Source of the DNA: CAVQAH01 sp963784195
GTDB lineage: Bacteria; Acidobacteriota; Vicinamibacteria; Vicinamibacterales; 2-12-FULL-66-21
Assembly: GCA_963784195.1 (NCBI GenBank)
Contig: CAWARA010000015.1
Location: 1 to 64,000, forward strand
Reading direction: 5' to 3'
DNA: 64,000 nt
The position numbers and the translations under genes are program-made. Positions 37,305 through 47,229 of this stretch are shown here, piece after piece (the stretch's first letter is position 1; each line of letters begins with the position of its first letter). The notes below the pieces were generated by a model that was given only the letters and a program-made list of their open reading frames with translations, ran no database searches and was not told the DNA's origin.

Positions 37305-37431
37305 CAGCGCCAATCGATCTGGTTAGCTTCCTCGCCGTGCCGGCGATTCTCTTCGTCGTGGCAGCTATCGTGAGCTTCGTGCCCGCGCGCGCGCCGCGTC
37401 GGTCGACCCGTTGCAGGTCCTGAGACGCTGA
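37305..37431 (+). pseudogene. C-terminal remnant of an ADOP/MacB-type permease
   Basis: The plus strand reads APIDLVSFLAVPAILFVVAA, then IVSFVPAR. After a 1-base shift near 37,390 it continues ARAASVDPLQVLRR and a stop at 37429-37431. This is the last helix and the PARRAxxVDPLxxLR tail of an ADOP permease. No upstream part of the gene is present, so it is a decayed fragment, perhaps the scar of a deletion. Confidence 0.75.
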
Positions 37432-37654
37432 GCAGCGCTTCCGGCGACGAGCCCGTCTGTCACGACGCGGAATACCCGAGGTCGGAAGGGTTGAATTTTC
37501 TGTAGCGCCGGGGGGACATCCGCTTCAGGCAGCCGCTCCTTAGCGGTTGCCCTGTTCCCCCAAACGACGGATAATGCGCGAGATAGGCGCAGGGGCGCCT
37601 GTCGAGCGGCGCCGCCGTCCGGCGGGCCCGCATCTTGCGTGACATCCTCTGGCG
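37432..37654. other. Intergenic region with a 10-bp hairpin
   Basis: No gene recognised. At 37,528-37,551 a 10-bp stem with one mismatch (GGCAGCCGCT / AGCGGTTGCC) surrounds a CCTT loop. The promoter of the PBP1A gene probably lies here, but no clear boxes are visible. Confidence 0.35.
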
Positions 37655-40079
37655 ATGTCTGTGATCCGCAACCGTCTCTCGTCGATCAGGAACATTTTCG
37701 TCGGCCAGCCGCGAGCCCTTGTCACGACGGTCGTTCTTCTCGCGCTCTGCTGCTTCATGGTGGCGGGTTGGCTTGCCTGGTTCAGCTATGACCTCACCGC
37801 CGGGCTTCCCAACCGCGAAGCCATCCGCGGCCTCGGCGACATGGCGCAATCGACGACCATCTACGACGCCAGCGATCGCCCAGTCTTCACGATTTTCAAG
37901 GAACAACGGATCGAGGTGCCGCTCGACAAGGTCTCGCGCAACCTGATCGCGGCGGTCGTCTCGGTCGAAGACCAGCGGTTCTTCGATCACAGCGGCGTCG
38001 ATGCGATTCGGGTGGGCGCCGCCGTGCTTCGCAATGTGCAGGCGGGACGAAGGGCGGAGGGCGGCAGCACGATCACGCAGCAGCTCGCCCGCCAGAGCTT
38101 CCTCAGTCGCGACAAGACGTATCGCCGCAAGCTGAAGGAAGTGATTCTCGCCACCTACATCGAGAGCCTGTATACGAAACAGGAAATCCTCGAGCTGTAC
38201 CTGAACAAGGTCTACTTTGGCGACGGACTCTACGGCGTCGAAGCGGCCGCGCGCGGGTACTTCGGCAAGAGCGCCAGTCGAGCTGGCCGTCGACGAATCG
38301 GCTCTTCTTGCCGGATTGATCCAATCCCCATCGAGCTACGCACCAACGGTCAACCTGGATCGCGCGGTGAACCGGCGCAACGTCGTGCTGCAGACGATGG
38401 TTTCGTCGGGCGCGATCGACCAGGCGTCCGCCGATCGCGCGAAAAAGGCGCCCGTCAATCTGGCCAATGCGCTCGAGATCAAGGAGACCTTCGGCCTCTA
38501 TTTCAAGGAACAGGTGCGTCGCGAGCTGGTCGATCGGTTCGGCTGGCAGCGCGTTTATCAGGGCGGCCTTCGCGTCCACACGACGATGAACGCGGAGATG
38601 CAGCAGGCGGCCGAGTCGATCCTGGCCGAGGGTCTCGAGGACATCGAGAAGCGGCGCGGCTACAAATACCCGGCGCGAGGACGCGCCGTCACCGTTGTGG
38701 AGGGCGTCACACCAGACTACCTCCAGGGCGCGATGGTGGCGATGGATCCAGCCACCGGGCAGGTCCTTGCGATGGTCGGCGGCCGGAATTTCGCGGAGAG
38801 CGGCTTCAACCGCGCGGTTCAGGCGAAACGCCAGTCCGGCTCGGCATTCAAGCCGTTCGTGTACGCCGCGGCACTGGAGCAGGGATATTCACCCGCGTCG
38901 GTGATCACGGGGTTGAACGAGCCGATTCCCACGCTGCAGGGCGACTGGCTCCCTGAAGACGAACATTCGGATGCCGACTTGATGACGCTCCGCGCCGCAC
39001 TGCGGACCTCGAGCAATCGCGCGGCGGTGCAACTGCTGACGTCCGTGGGCATTCCGGAGGCCGTCGGGTACGCGCAGAAACTGAACGTCGGTACGCCTCC
39101 GAGCGTTCCCTCGCTCGCGCTTGGCGCCAGCGACGTTACGCTGGCTTCGCTGACCGCTGCTTACGGTGCGTTCGCCAACCACGGGACGGTTCGCAAGCCG
39201 ATCCTGATTCGCCGCGTCGAAGACAACGAGGGCACGGTCCTCTACAGCGACGAGGGCGCTTCGCAACAGGCGGTGAGCGACGCGACCGCGTACCTGATGG
39301 CAAGCATGCTGTCGGACGTGATCAATGCCGGCACGGCGTACCGCGCGCGTCAGATGGGCTTCACGCTGCCGGCGGCGGGGAAGACGGGCACGACCAACGA
39401 CTACGTCGACGCCTGGTTCGTCGGCTTCACGCCGAAGATCGTGACGGGCGTGTGGGTCGGGTTCGATCAGCCCAAGAAAATCATCGACAACGGTTATGCC
39501 GGCGACCTTGCCGTTCCGATCTGGGCGGCGTTCATGAAAAAGGCGACGAAGGGTGCCAAACCCGAGTGGTTCGAGCGCCCCGCCAACGTCGTCGGGGTCA
39601 ACGTCTGCCGCGTGTCGGGGAAGCTGCCCAGCCAGGGTTGCGAGAGCGTGATCGTGCCGGCCAGCACCGGTCAGCTCGAAAAGCGGTCGATGGTCTACAC
39701 GGACTTTTTCGTGAAGGGCACGCAGCCGACCGATATGTGCCCGTTGCACCAGTCGCCCTCCTTTATCGATCGCCTGGCCGGGATCTTTGGCAAGGACTCC
39801 GGCGTGCCGGTGTCGGTCGATGCCAGTGGCACTCCGCTCCCCGGCGCCGTCAGCACGTCAGGCGCGCCGGTACCGGCGCCGTCCGTCGAAAACAAGGAAG
39901 ATCCCAGCAAGAAGAATGACGCCAAGGACGAAAAAGTCGAAGACGGGAAAAAGAAGCGCGGCTTCTGGGGCCGGCTATTCGGCCGCGGCGACGAGGAGAA
40001 AAAGAAAGAGGAAGAGCGCAAGAAGAAGGAAGAGGAACAGCGCAAGAGAAACGAGCGGAAGCCCGGAGGCCGCTTCTGA
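37655..40079 (+). CDS. Penicillin-binding protein 1A (class A bifunctional), one frameshift
   Basis: Peptidoglycan glycosyltransferase/transpeptidase of about 807 residues after repair. A single N-terminal helix (VTTVVLLALCCFMVAGWLAW) is followed by the GT51 domain with VSVEDQRFFDHSGVD, GGSTITQQLARQ and YLNKVYFGDGLYGVEAAARGYFG. An indel at about 38,274-38,276 shifts the frame (GKSA then VELAVDESALLAGL). The transpeptidase domain has the SxxK site SAFK in RQSGSAFKPFVYA, the SxN motif SSNRAAV, and KTGTTND. After the catalytic domain comes an unusual Lys/Glu-rich tail (KKKRGFWGRLFGRGDEEKKK and onward). The uncorrected first frame runs to 38956 and the second can begin at 38217. It is very likely essential or important, which argues the shift is a sequencing error. 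Confidence 0.93.
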
Positions 40080-41080
40080 CGGCCACGCCCTTTGGAGAGA
40101 TCGCGGGGCACCATCATCTCCTCGAATTGCTGGCCGGCGCGGCCACTCGCCAGTCACTGCCTCCAAGCCTGATCTTTGCCGGTCCTGATGGCGTCGGTAA
40201 GCGCACGGCTGCCGTCGCGCTTGCCCAGTTGCTCAACTGCCTGACTCCTGCCGCAGCCGATGCCTGCGGCGTCTGCGCATCCTGCAGGCGAATCGCACGT
40301 GGTGTCCATGCGGACGTCCTGATTATCGAGCCGGGTGAGACCGGCACGATCAAGATCGATCAGGTGCGCGAGGCGATCGAGCGCGCCGCGTACCGGCCAT
40401 TCGAGGGCCGCCGGCGTGTCGTCATCGTGGACGATGCGGACGCCATGGTGATCGAGGCGCAGAATGCGCTGCTGAAGACTCTCGAAGAGCCGCCCGCAGC
40501 CTCGATATTCGTTCTCGTGACGTCGCGGCCCGATCTGCTTCTGCCAACGGTCTTGTCGCGGTGCCAGCGCCTCCGGTTCGGCCGGTTGTCGCCGGCTGAC
40601 GTCGCCGCCGTCCTCATGCGGTCGCACGGTTACGCGGAGGCAGACGCGCACGCGTCGGCGTCCGCATCGGACGGCAGTGTCGGCGCTGCGCTCGAAGGCG
40701 GGTCAGAGGGCTTCGTCGATGCCAGGGACGCCGCGATGCAGCTTCTGCAAACGGTGTCGTCGTCAACCGATCCGCGCCGAAAGCTCGACGGTGCGAGGAC
40801 GCTCGCAGGAGGCGGCCGCGCGGGAGCGGATCGCGATGAGCTGGCACGTCGGCTGCGCGCGCTCGCCACGATGTTGCGCGACATCCTCCTTTTGAAGGCG
40901 CCGGGAGACGATCGCTGGCTCGCCAATGCCGATCTGAAGCCGGTCTTCAAGAAGGTACTGCACGCGTTCGACGCCGACCGCGCGCTGCGCGGGTTTGCCG
41001 CCATCGACAAGGCGCTGGATGCCCTCGATCGGAACGCCAGTCCAAAGATAGTTGCGGATTGGATCGCGTTTCAGTTGTAG
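40076..41080 (+). CDS. holB: DNA polymerase III delta' subunit (clamp loader)
   Basis: An AAA+ protein of the clamp loader. Visible: Walker A GPDGVGKRT, zinc-binding Cys set (LLNC, CGVCASC), sensor/interaction block VVIVDDADAM...AQNALLKTLEEPP, LVTSRPDLLLPTVLSRCQ, and a C-terminal helical domain. The conserved N-terminus (PFGEIAGHHHLLELL) lies upstream of the first ordinary start (TTG 40127). The frame's only candidate near it is CTG 40076, which has a GGAGG site 6 bases upstream inside the PBP1A 3' end and overlaps the PBP1A stop (CTGA). Start choice is therefore inferred. Confidence 0.88.
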   Translation: MTATPFGEIAGHHHLLELLAGAATRQSLPPSLIFAGPDGVGKRTAAVALAQLLNCLTPAAADACGVCASCRRIARGVHADVLIIEPGETGTIKIDQVREAIERAAYRPFEGRRRVVIVDDADAMVIEAQNALLKTLEEPPAASIFVLVTSRPDLLLPTVLSRCQRLRFGRLSPADVAAVLMRSHGYAEADAHASASASDGSVGAALEGGSEGFVDARDAAMQLLQTVSSSTDPRRKLDGARTLAGGGRAGADRDELARRLRALATMLRDILLLKAPGDDRWLANADLKPVFKKVLHAFDADRALRGFAAIDKALDALDRNASPKIVADWIAFQL

Positions 41081-41116
41081 TAGGGTAGGTCCGGGTGGGG
41101 CTGGACAGTATGATTG

Positions 41117-41169
41117 GGTCCGGCTGAAGCCGGACGCTACGATGGTCCGGCTGAAGCCGGACACTACAC
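41117..41169. repeat. Two tandem REP-like hairpins (GTCCGGCTGAAGCCGGAC)
   Basis: Two adjacent ~27-bp units, each holding the palindrome GTCCGGCTGAAGCCGGAC (7-bp stem, TGAA loop) followed by RCTAC. They lie between holB and ricT, and may attenuate or terminate transcription. Confidence 0.85.
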
Positions 41170-41219
41170 GGTCCGCACACACAACGTTCGCCACAAACAT
41201 TCGCGGATAAAGAGGCGTC

Positions 41220-42046
41220 ATGAGCACCGTGCATCAGCGCCCGTTCGTCAGCGTGAAGTTCAATCCGGTTGGCAGGGTGTTCAACTTCCTGCTGCCCGAC
41301 CTCGTCATCGATTCCGACACGGATTCCCCTGACACGCCGCCCGCTTCAGCCGAACCGCCGATTGCCCCCGGCGACAAGGTGGTGGTGCAGACGGCTGAAG
41401 GAACGGCGGTCGGTACCGTCACACGTCCGCTTCCTGTGGCGTCGGAGCGAAAGCGCCCCGCCGACGATTCGCCTGCGCGCGTGATCCGGCGAGCCTCCCA
41501 CGACGACATCGTCACGCGCCTCAAGCACGAGCAACGGGAGCGGGAGGCGCATCGGATTTGTCTGTTGAAGATCCGCGAGCGCGGCCTGCCGATGAAGCTC
41601 ACGCGCGTGGAACAGATCTTCGACGGCTCGCGCCTCATCTTCTATTACACGGCCGAAGGACGGGTGGATTTCCGCGAGCTCGTGCGCGATCTCGCGGCGC
41701 ATTTCAGAACGCGGATCGAGATGCGCCAGATCGGGGTCAGGGACGAAGCCCGTATGCTCGGCGGCTACGGATCCTGCGGGCGCCCGCTGTGCTGCACGAC
41801 ATGGCTCCAGACGTTCGAGCCGGTGTCGATCAAGATGGCCAAGCTGCAGAACCTGAGCCTCAATCCCTCCAAGCTCTCGGGCATGTGCGGGCGGCTGAAA
41901 TGCTGTCTGCGGTACGAGCTGCCGAACGGGAAAGGCGTCACACACGGCGGCTGCGCCGACGAGGGCGGCTGCGGCAGCTGCAGCAACCCGACGGGCCCGG
42001 GTGGCGGTTGCGGCACCTGTTCGAGCGGCGGGTGCGGCAAGCACCG

Positions 42047-42050
<4 letters not shown>
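41220..42050 (+). CDS. ricT: PSP1/RicT-family protein
   Basis: A 276-residue protein with the PSP1 C-terminal domain: VSVKFNPVGRVFNF at the start, VEQIFDGSRLIFYYTAEGRVDFRELVRDLAAHFRTRIEMRQIGVRDEA in the middle, and the conserved Cys clusters YGSCGRPLCCTTW and GMCGRLKCCLRYE. In Bacillus the RicT (YaaT)/RicA/RicF complex carries Fe-S clusters and regulates RNA processing; partners are not in this window. A Gly/Cys-rich tail (GGCADEGGCGSCSNP...) adds about nine Cys residues and may bind metal. The stop overlaps the pdxA start (ATGA). In many genomes this gene lies next to holB, as here. Confidence 0.93.
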
Positions 42051-42939
<889 letters not shown>

Positions 42940-42943
<4 letters not shown>

Positions 42944-44673
42944 CCCGCGCACGTGTCTTCGGGCTGCTCGAGAACGGCTTGTTCAACCAGGCAGGTACGC
43001 GACGGCTCTCCCCGGCGGCGCACGCATTCTGGCTGATCGTTGTCGGCTACTTCGTGCTCGGGCTCATCGTGCTGCTTCCTGAGGGGGTGTACTCCGGCGA
43101 TATCGGCGTCAAATACGTCCAGGCGCGCGCGCTGGCCGATCAGCGGTTTACCAGCCTGAACATTCCGTATCCGGGCGAGTTCCTCGATCCCACTCGAGCG
43201 TTCTTTCCGATCGTGCCGCCGTTCGTGATGTCGACCGGTGGCGAAACCCAGGCCATCTTTCCCCCGGCCGCGGCAATGCTGCAGGCCGGCGCGGCCGAGA
43301 TTGCCGGCATTCGCGGTTTTGCGGCGGTGTCGCTGATCGCCGGCGCGCTCGTGCTGCTCGCCGCCTGGCGGCTCGTGCCCGACGAGCTCGGCCTTCCGCT
43401 GCTGGTGACGCTCGGAATCGGCAGCCCGCTCTGGTTCTATGCCGTGAGCGGCTGGGAGCTGGCGCCAGCCATGGCCTTCGGCACCGGCGCGTTCGCCGTC
43501 GCGGTCCGATGGAAGCACCGCCTCGCGCCAATCGTGGCAGGCTTCATGGTGGGCGCCGGCGCAACGTTGCGTGACGAGATGCTGCTCCTGGCGCCAGGGC
43601 TGCTGCTCGTGTTGTGGTTGCGCGAACGTCCAGGCCGGCCGATCCTGCCACTGGCTGCAGCCATGGCGGGCATCGTAGCGCCGCTCGCGCTGGCCGCGGC
43701 CATCGAGGTCTGGTGGTTCGAGCGTCCGGCCGCCGCGCACCTTCGTCACGCCGCGCACATCCTGCAGGTCGCGACTGGACTGACCGACGAGCCCAACCCT
43801 GACGTCCCGGCACTCGAGCCGTTCACGTTCCGCGATCGCTACGAAACGGTCGTCAACTACTGGATCGCAGGATCGGGATCGAATTGGACGATCGCCGGGA
43901 TGGCCATCGCGCTGGTCATTGCGGTGTCGTTGCGCCTCGCGTTCGGCACATCGCTTGGTCTGCTTGCCGTGACCCTCGGAATCGCGGCGATCGCGGTGAT
44001 GGACGTCGTGGAGGTTGTAGCCACGCCGAAGTGGCCGGCTGGATTCATTCACGTCGCTCCGTACATCGTGCTCGCGTTCTTCCCGTCACCGCGTTCGGGC
44101 TCGCGATACGGGTGGATGCCATCGGCATTCGCGCTCACGGCCGTCACCTACGTGATCGTGGCGTTCATCGGTACCGACACCAATGGCGGCAAGTCGCTTG
44201 GCCCACGCCTGCTGATGCCGTTGCTGCCGTTCCTGACTGTCGCCGCGGTGATGCGCATCGCCGAGTATTTTCGCGGCGCCCGCATGGAACGCGCTGTCGC
44301 GATTGCCGGCAGCGGGTTGATTCTCTGTAGCATCGTGATCCACGTGTTCGGCACACTGCCTGCCTATCACTTCCGCAACCACCAGGACGCACGGGCCGTG
44401 CTCGTCATCGCCGCAGCACCGGAACGCATCATCATCGCCGACGATCCGTTCACGGCGCAGTTGCTGTTTCCGCTCTATTACCGGAAGATCATCTTGCTCG
44501 CCGAGACAGTCGAGGCCGGTGAGCGGATCGGCCAGATGCTCTCCGATCATCAGGTGATTACCGCGCTCGTCGTGTCACGCGAACCGGGGCCGCTGACCCT
44601 GTCACCACTGCGGTTCGAAAGCTCTGAACGCGCGGGCAGGATGATGATCCAGCGGTGGCGAAAGCGTTACTGA
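42940..44673 (+). CDS. Multi-pass membrane protein, possibly GT-C-type glycosyltransferase
   Basis: A 577-residue protein from GTG 42940 (GTGA overlap with pdxA). About ten hydrophobic helices are visible (FWLIVVGYFVLGLIVLLP, VSLIAGALVLLAAW, PLAAAMAGIVAPLALAAA, and others). The first loop has GDIGVKYVQARALAD; an acidic pair (GDI) after helix 1 and the general topology recall GT-C mannosyltransferase-like proteins. No diagnostic motif is evident, so function is tentative. It ends at the 7-bp tandem repeat before smpB. Confidence 0.7.
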
Positions 44674-44700
44674 ATCGGAAATCGGAAATCGGAAATCGGA
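44673..44700. repeat. Four tandem copies of AATCGGA
   Basis: A 7-bp unit repeated four times, starting at the last base of the stop codon of the preceding membrane protein gene. It is a simple sequence repeat with no obvious function. Confidence 0.8.
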
Positions 44701-44736
44701 AACTCGACAGTCAGGGGCGTAGGACGAACCTGCGGA

Positions 44737-45213
44737 ATGAAGACCGAACGCGAACAGGCGCAGAAGAACATCGCCGAGAATCGAAAGGCGTTTCACGACT
44801 ACCACATCGAGGAAACCTTCGAGGCTGGGATTGCTCTGCTCGGGACCGAAGTGAAGTCGATCCGCGAAGGCAACGTGAACCTGCGCGACAGCTTCGCGCG
44901 CGTCGAGAATGCCGAGGTGTGGATCTACAACGTTCACATCAACCCGTACAGCCATCGCGGCTACTCCGATCACGAGCCCACCCGCCGTCGCAAGCTGCTG
45001 CTGCATCATCGGGAGATCCGCAAGCTGATTGGCAAGACGGTGGAACGCGGGATGACGCTGGTGCCGACCCGCATGTATTTCAAGAACGGTCATGTGAAGG
45101 TGGCGATCAGCCTGGCACGCGGCAAGAAGGCCCACGACAAGCGCGAGACCATCAAGCGGAGAGACGCCGAGCGCGAAACGCGTGCCGCGGTCAAGGAACG
45201 CCGGCAACGTTGA
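44737..45213 (+). CDS. smpB: SsrA-binding protein (tmRNA partner)
   Basis: A 158-residue protein, full length. SmpB binds tmRNA and delivers it to stalled ribosomes. Recognisable sequence: IAENRKAFHDYHIEETFEAG, LLGTEVKSIREGNVNLRDSF, YNVHINPY, RRRKLLLHHREIRKL, and a Lys/Arg-rich C-terminal tail (GKKAHDKRETIKRRDAER). No tmRNA gene was recognised in the window. Confidence 0.96.
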   Translation: MKTEREQAQKNIAENRKAFHDYHIEETFEAGIALLGTEVKSIREGNVNLRDSFARVENAEVWIYNVHINPYSHRGYSDHEPTRRRKLLLHHREIRKLIGKTVERGMTLVPTRMYFKNGHVKVAISLARGKKAHDKRETIKRRDAERETRAAVKERRQR

Positions 45214-45240
45214 ACCCGTTGCCTATCCGCACCTTGCCCT

Positions 45241-45378
45241 TATCCGCGTCCCGTCCTATCCGAATCCTGTGTGATCCGCGTCCCGTCCTGTCCGAATCCT
45301 GTGTGATCCGCGTCCCGTCCCGTCCGAATCCTGTGGTGATCCGCGTCCCGCCCCGTCCGAATCCGGTGCGATCCGCGG
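45241..45378. repeat. Four tandem 32-33-bp repeats (ATCCGCGTCCCGTCC...)
   Basis: Units at 45,241, 45,273, 45,305 and 45,338, each starting with ATCCGCGTCCCG and ending with CCGAATCCTGTGT or a close variant, then a partial unit. They are directly adjacent with no unique spacers, so not a CRISPR array. They fill the gap between smpB and the next gene. Confidence 0.88.
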
Positions 45379-45396
45379 TGTGGTAGATTGACGGAT

Positions 45397-45951
45397 ATGA
45401 AAGGGAATCGGGCGGTTCTCACCGCTGTCGTCATCGTCGGCGTCGTGCTCCTGGGCTGGTGGCTGTTCGGCCGCGGCGGCAATGTGGCGCGGATCGATCT
45501 GCTCACGACGTTCGACTCGGCAAAGAAGCAACCCGACGCGAGCCTGTTTTCGATCGCTGACGTGACGCTGGCTGGCGAGACCAAGAAAGCGATCGCCATC
45601 GCGCCGTCCGCCGGCACACGAATCACCTATCGAGTGCGGATACCTGACGACGGCTGGTTGTGGGTGTCGCTGGGGATGAAACCAGAAGCGTGGCAGGCTC
45701 AAGGCGACGGTGTTCTATTCATGGTGGGCATCTCGGACGGCCGCGCCTTCGATCCGCTGTTTACCCAGCATGTCAACCCATACGCGAACTCGACCGACCG
45801 GCGATGGATTCCGGTCAAGGTGGACCTGTCCACCTACGGTGGCGAAGAAGTGGACTTGATCTTCAATATCTACGGCAGCCCACCTGGCGTCAGCGGCGAT
45901 ATCAACAACGACCACGCGGTCTGGGGTGCTCCGGAAATCGTAGTGCGATGA
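45397..45951 (+). CDS. Membrane-anchored protein of unknown function
   Basis: A 184-residue protein. ATG 45397 starts a classic anchor (MKGNRAVLTAVVIVGVVLLG WWLFG); a TTG at 45388 is possible. The extracytoplasmic part is beta-rich (TYRVRIPDDGWLWVSLGMKPEAW, GVLFMVGISDGRAFDPLFTQ, VDLIFNIYGSPPG), with the look of a jelly-roll carbohydrate-binding fold, but no family is assigned. It overlaps the aminotransferase start by 4 bases (ATGA), so it is probably transcribed with the polysaccharide locus and may act on its product. Confidence 0.7.
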   Translation: MKGNRAVLTAVVIVGVVLLGWWLFGRGGNVARIDLLTTFDSAKKQPDASLFSIADVTLAGETKKAIAIAPSAGTRITYRVRIPDDGWLWVSLGMKPEAWQAQGDGVLFMVGISDGRAFDPLFTQHVNPYANSTDRRWIPVKVDLSTYGGEEVDLIFNIYGSPPGVSGDINNDHAVWGAPEIVVR

Positions 45952-47105
45952 CCCCCTCGACCAGGACCGCGGTTCCTCTCCTCGATCTTCAGGCGCAGTA
46001 TCGTCCCCTCCGTGACGAGATTCTCACGGCGATCGCCAGGGTCTGCGACAGCCAGCGCTTCATCATGGGTCCAGAGGTCGACGCGCTCGAACACGAGCTT
46101 GCCGAGTACCTCGAAGTACAAGAAGCCATCGCGGTTTCATCCGGCACGGATGCGCTGCTGGCGACGATGATGGCGCTCGGCATTGGTCCGGGCGACGAAG
46201 TGATCACGAGCACCTACTCGTTCTTTGCCACTGCTGGTTGTGTCGCCAGGCTTGGCGCAACTCCGAAACTGGTGGACATCGATCCCGTCACCTACAACCT
46301 CGACGTGGCGGCGGTTGCGGCAGCTTTGTCGTCGCGGACGAAAGCCATCATTCCGGTACACCTGTACGGTCTCTGCGCGGACATGGATCCGCTCATCGAA
46401 TTGGCCGGCAAGCAGGGCGTCGCGTTGATCGAAGATGCGTGTCAGGCAATCGGCGCGCGCTACCACGGCCGACAGGCCGGCAGCATGTCGATCGCCGGCT
46501 GCTTCTCGTTCTTCCCAAGCAAGAACCTCGGCGCGTTCGGTGATGCCGGCCTCGTGACCACGAATGATGCGGATCTTGCGCGCGAGGTCAGGCTCCTGCG
46601 AAACCACGGCGCCGAGCCGAAGTACTTTCACCACCGCATCGGTGGCAACTTCCGCCTCGACGCGATACAGGCGGCCGTTCTGCGCGTCAAGTTGCCGCAC
46701 CTCTCGCGCTGGACCGACATGCGTCGCGGCAATGCGGCCCGCTACGCCACACTCTTCGCTCAGGCTGGTCTCACGGATCGCGTGACGTTGCCGATCGAGC
46801 CCGAGGGCTACCACCACATCTTCAACCAGTACGTAATCCGCGTTCCCGACCGCGAGCGCGTGCGGACATACCTCGCCGACCATGGGATCGGGACCGAGAT
46901 CTATTACCCGGTGCCGTTCCACCTCCAGCAGTGCTTCGCGAGCCTGGGTCACGGCCGGGGCGATTTCCTGCAGGCCGAAGCCGCGGCGGATTCAACATTG
47001 GCGGTGCCCATTTACGGGGAGCTCACCGCAGACCAGCAGGATCTGGTCGTTCGGACGATAGCTGACGCGCTTGAGGCCTCGACCAACTTGAGTCTGAGAT
47101 CGTGA
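45948..47105 (+). CDS. DegT/DnrJ/EryC1/StrS-family sugar aminotransferase
   Basis: A PLP-dependent 385-residue enzyme that aminates a nucleotide-linked keto-sugar. It has LLDLQAQYRPLRDEI, VSSGTDALLATMMALGIGPGDEVI, IPVHLYGLCADMDPL, VALIEDACQAIGARYHGRQAG, and the cofactor lysine in FPSKNLGAFGDAG; then LRNHGAEPKYFHHRIGGNFRLDAIQAAVLRVKL. ATG 45948 overlaps the stop of the preceding gene. It opens the polysaccharide biosynthesis locus; likely provides an amino sugar for surface glycan. Confidence 0.94.
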   Translation: MTPSTRTAVPLLDLQAQYRPLRDEILTAIARVCDSQRFIMGPEVDALEHELAEYLEVQEAIAVSSGTDALLATMMALGIGPGDEVITSTYSFFATAGCVARLGATPKLVDIDPVTYNLDVAAVAAALSSRTKAIIPVHLYGLCADMDPLIELAGKQGVALIEDACQAIGARYHGRQAGSMSIAGCFSFFPSKNLGAFGDAGLVTTNDADLAREVRLLRNHGAEPKYFHHRIGGNFRLDAIQAAVLRVKLPHLSRWTDMRRGNAARYATLFAQAGLTDRVTLPIEPEGYHHIFNQYVIRVPDRERVRTYLADHGIGTEIYYPVPFHLQQCFASLGHGRGDFLQAEAAADSTLAVPIYGELTADQQDLVVRTIADALEASTNLSLRS

Positions 47106-47112
47106 GTCAAGT

Positions 47113-47226
47113 TTTTCGGTCAGGGCCGTCCGCGCGTCAGCGCGGTCGCCGGAGCGGAGCGGGGCGTCGGGGCCCCGCGAGCGACGGCGATGGGAGGTCC
47201 GGCGGGGCGAAGCCCCCCGGACTAGC
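47113..47226. repeat. GC-rich palindromic intergenic element (GGCGAAGCC family)
   Basis: Between the aminotransferase and reductase genes are three hairpins: CCGCGCGTCAGCGCGG, CGGGGcgtcggGGCCCCG and GTCCGGCGGGGCGAAGCC...CCGGAC. The last matches the hairpin near 16,550, giving two copies of one family in the window. Confidence 0.65.
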
Positions 47227-47229
47227 CTG

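Noticed and set aside
37460..37990. 176-residue minus-strand frame across the PBP1A promoter region
   Set aside because: Mostly antisense to PBP1A; no ribosome site or domain.
45241..45378. Possible CRISPR array
   Set aside because: Repeats of 32-33 bp are directly contiguous with no unique spacers and no cas gene nearby.
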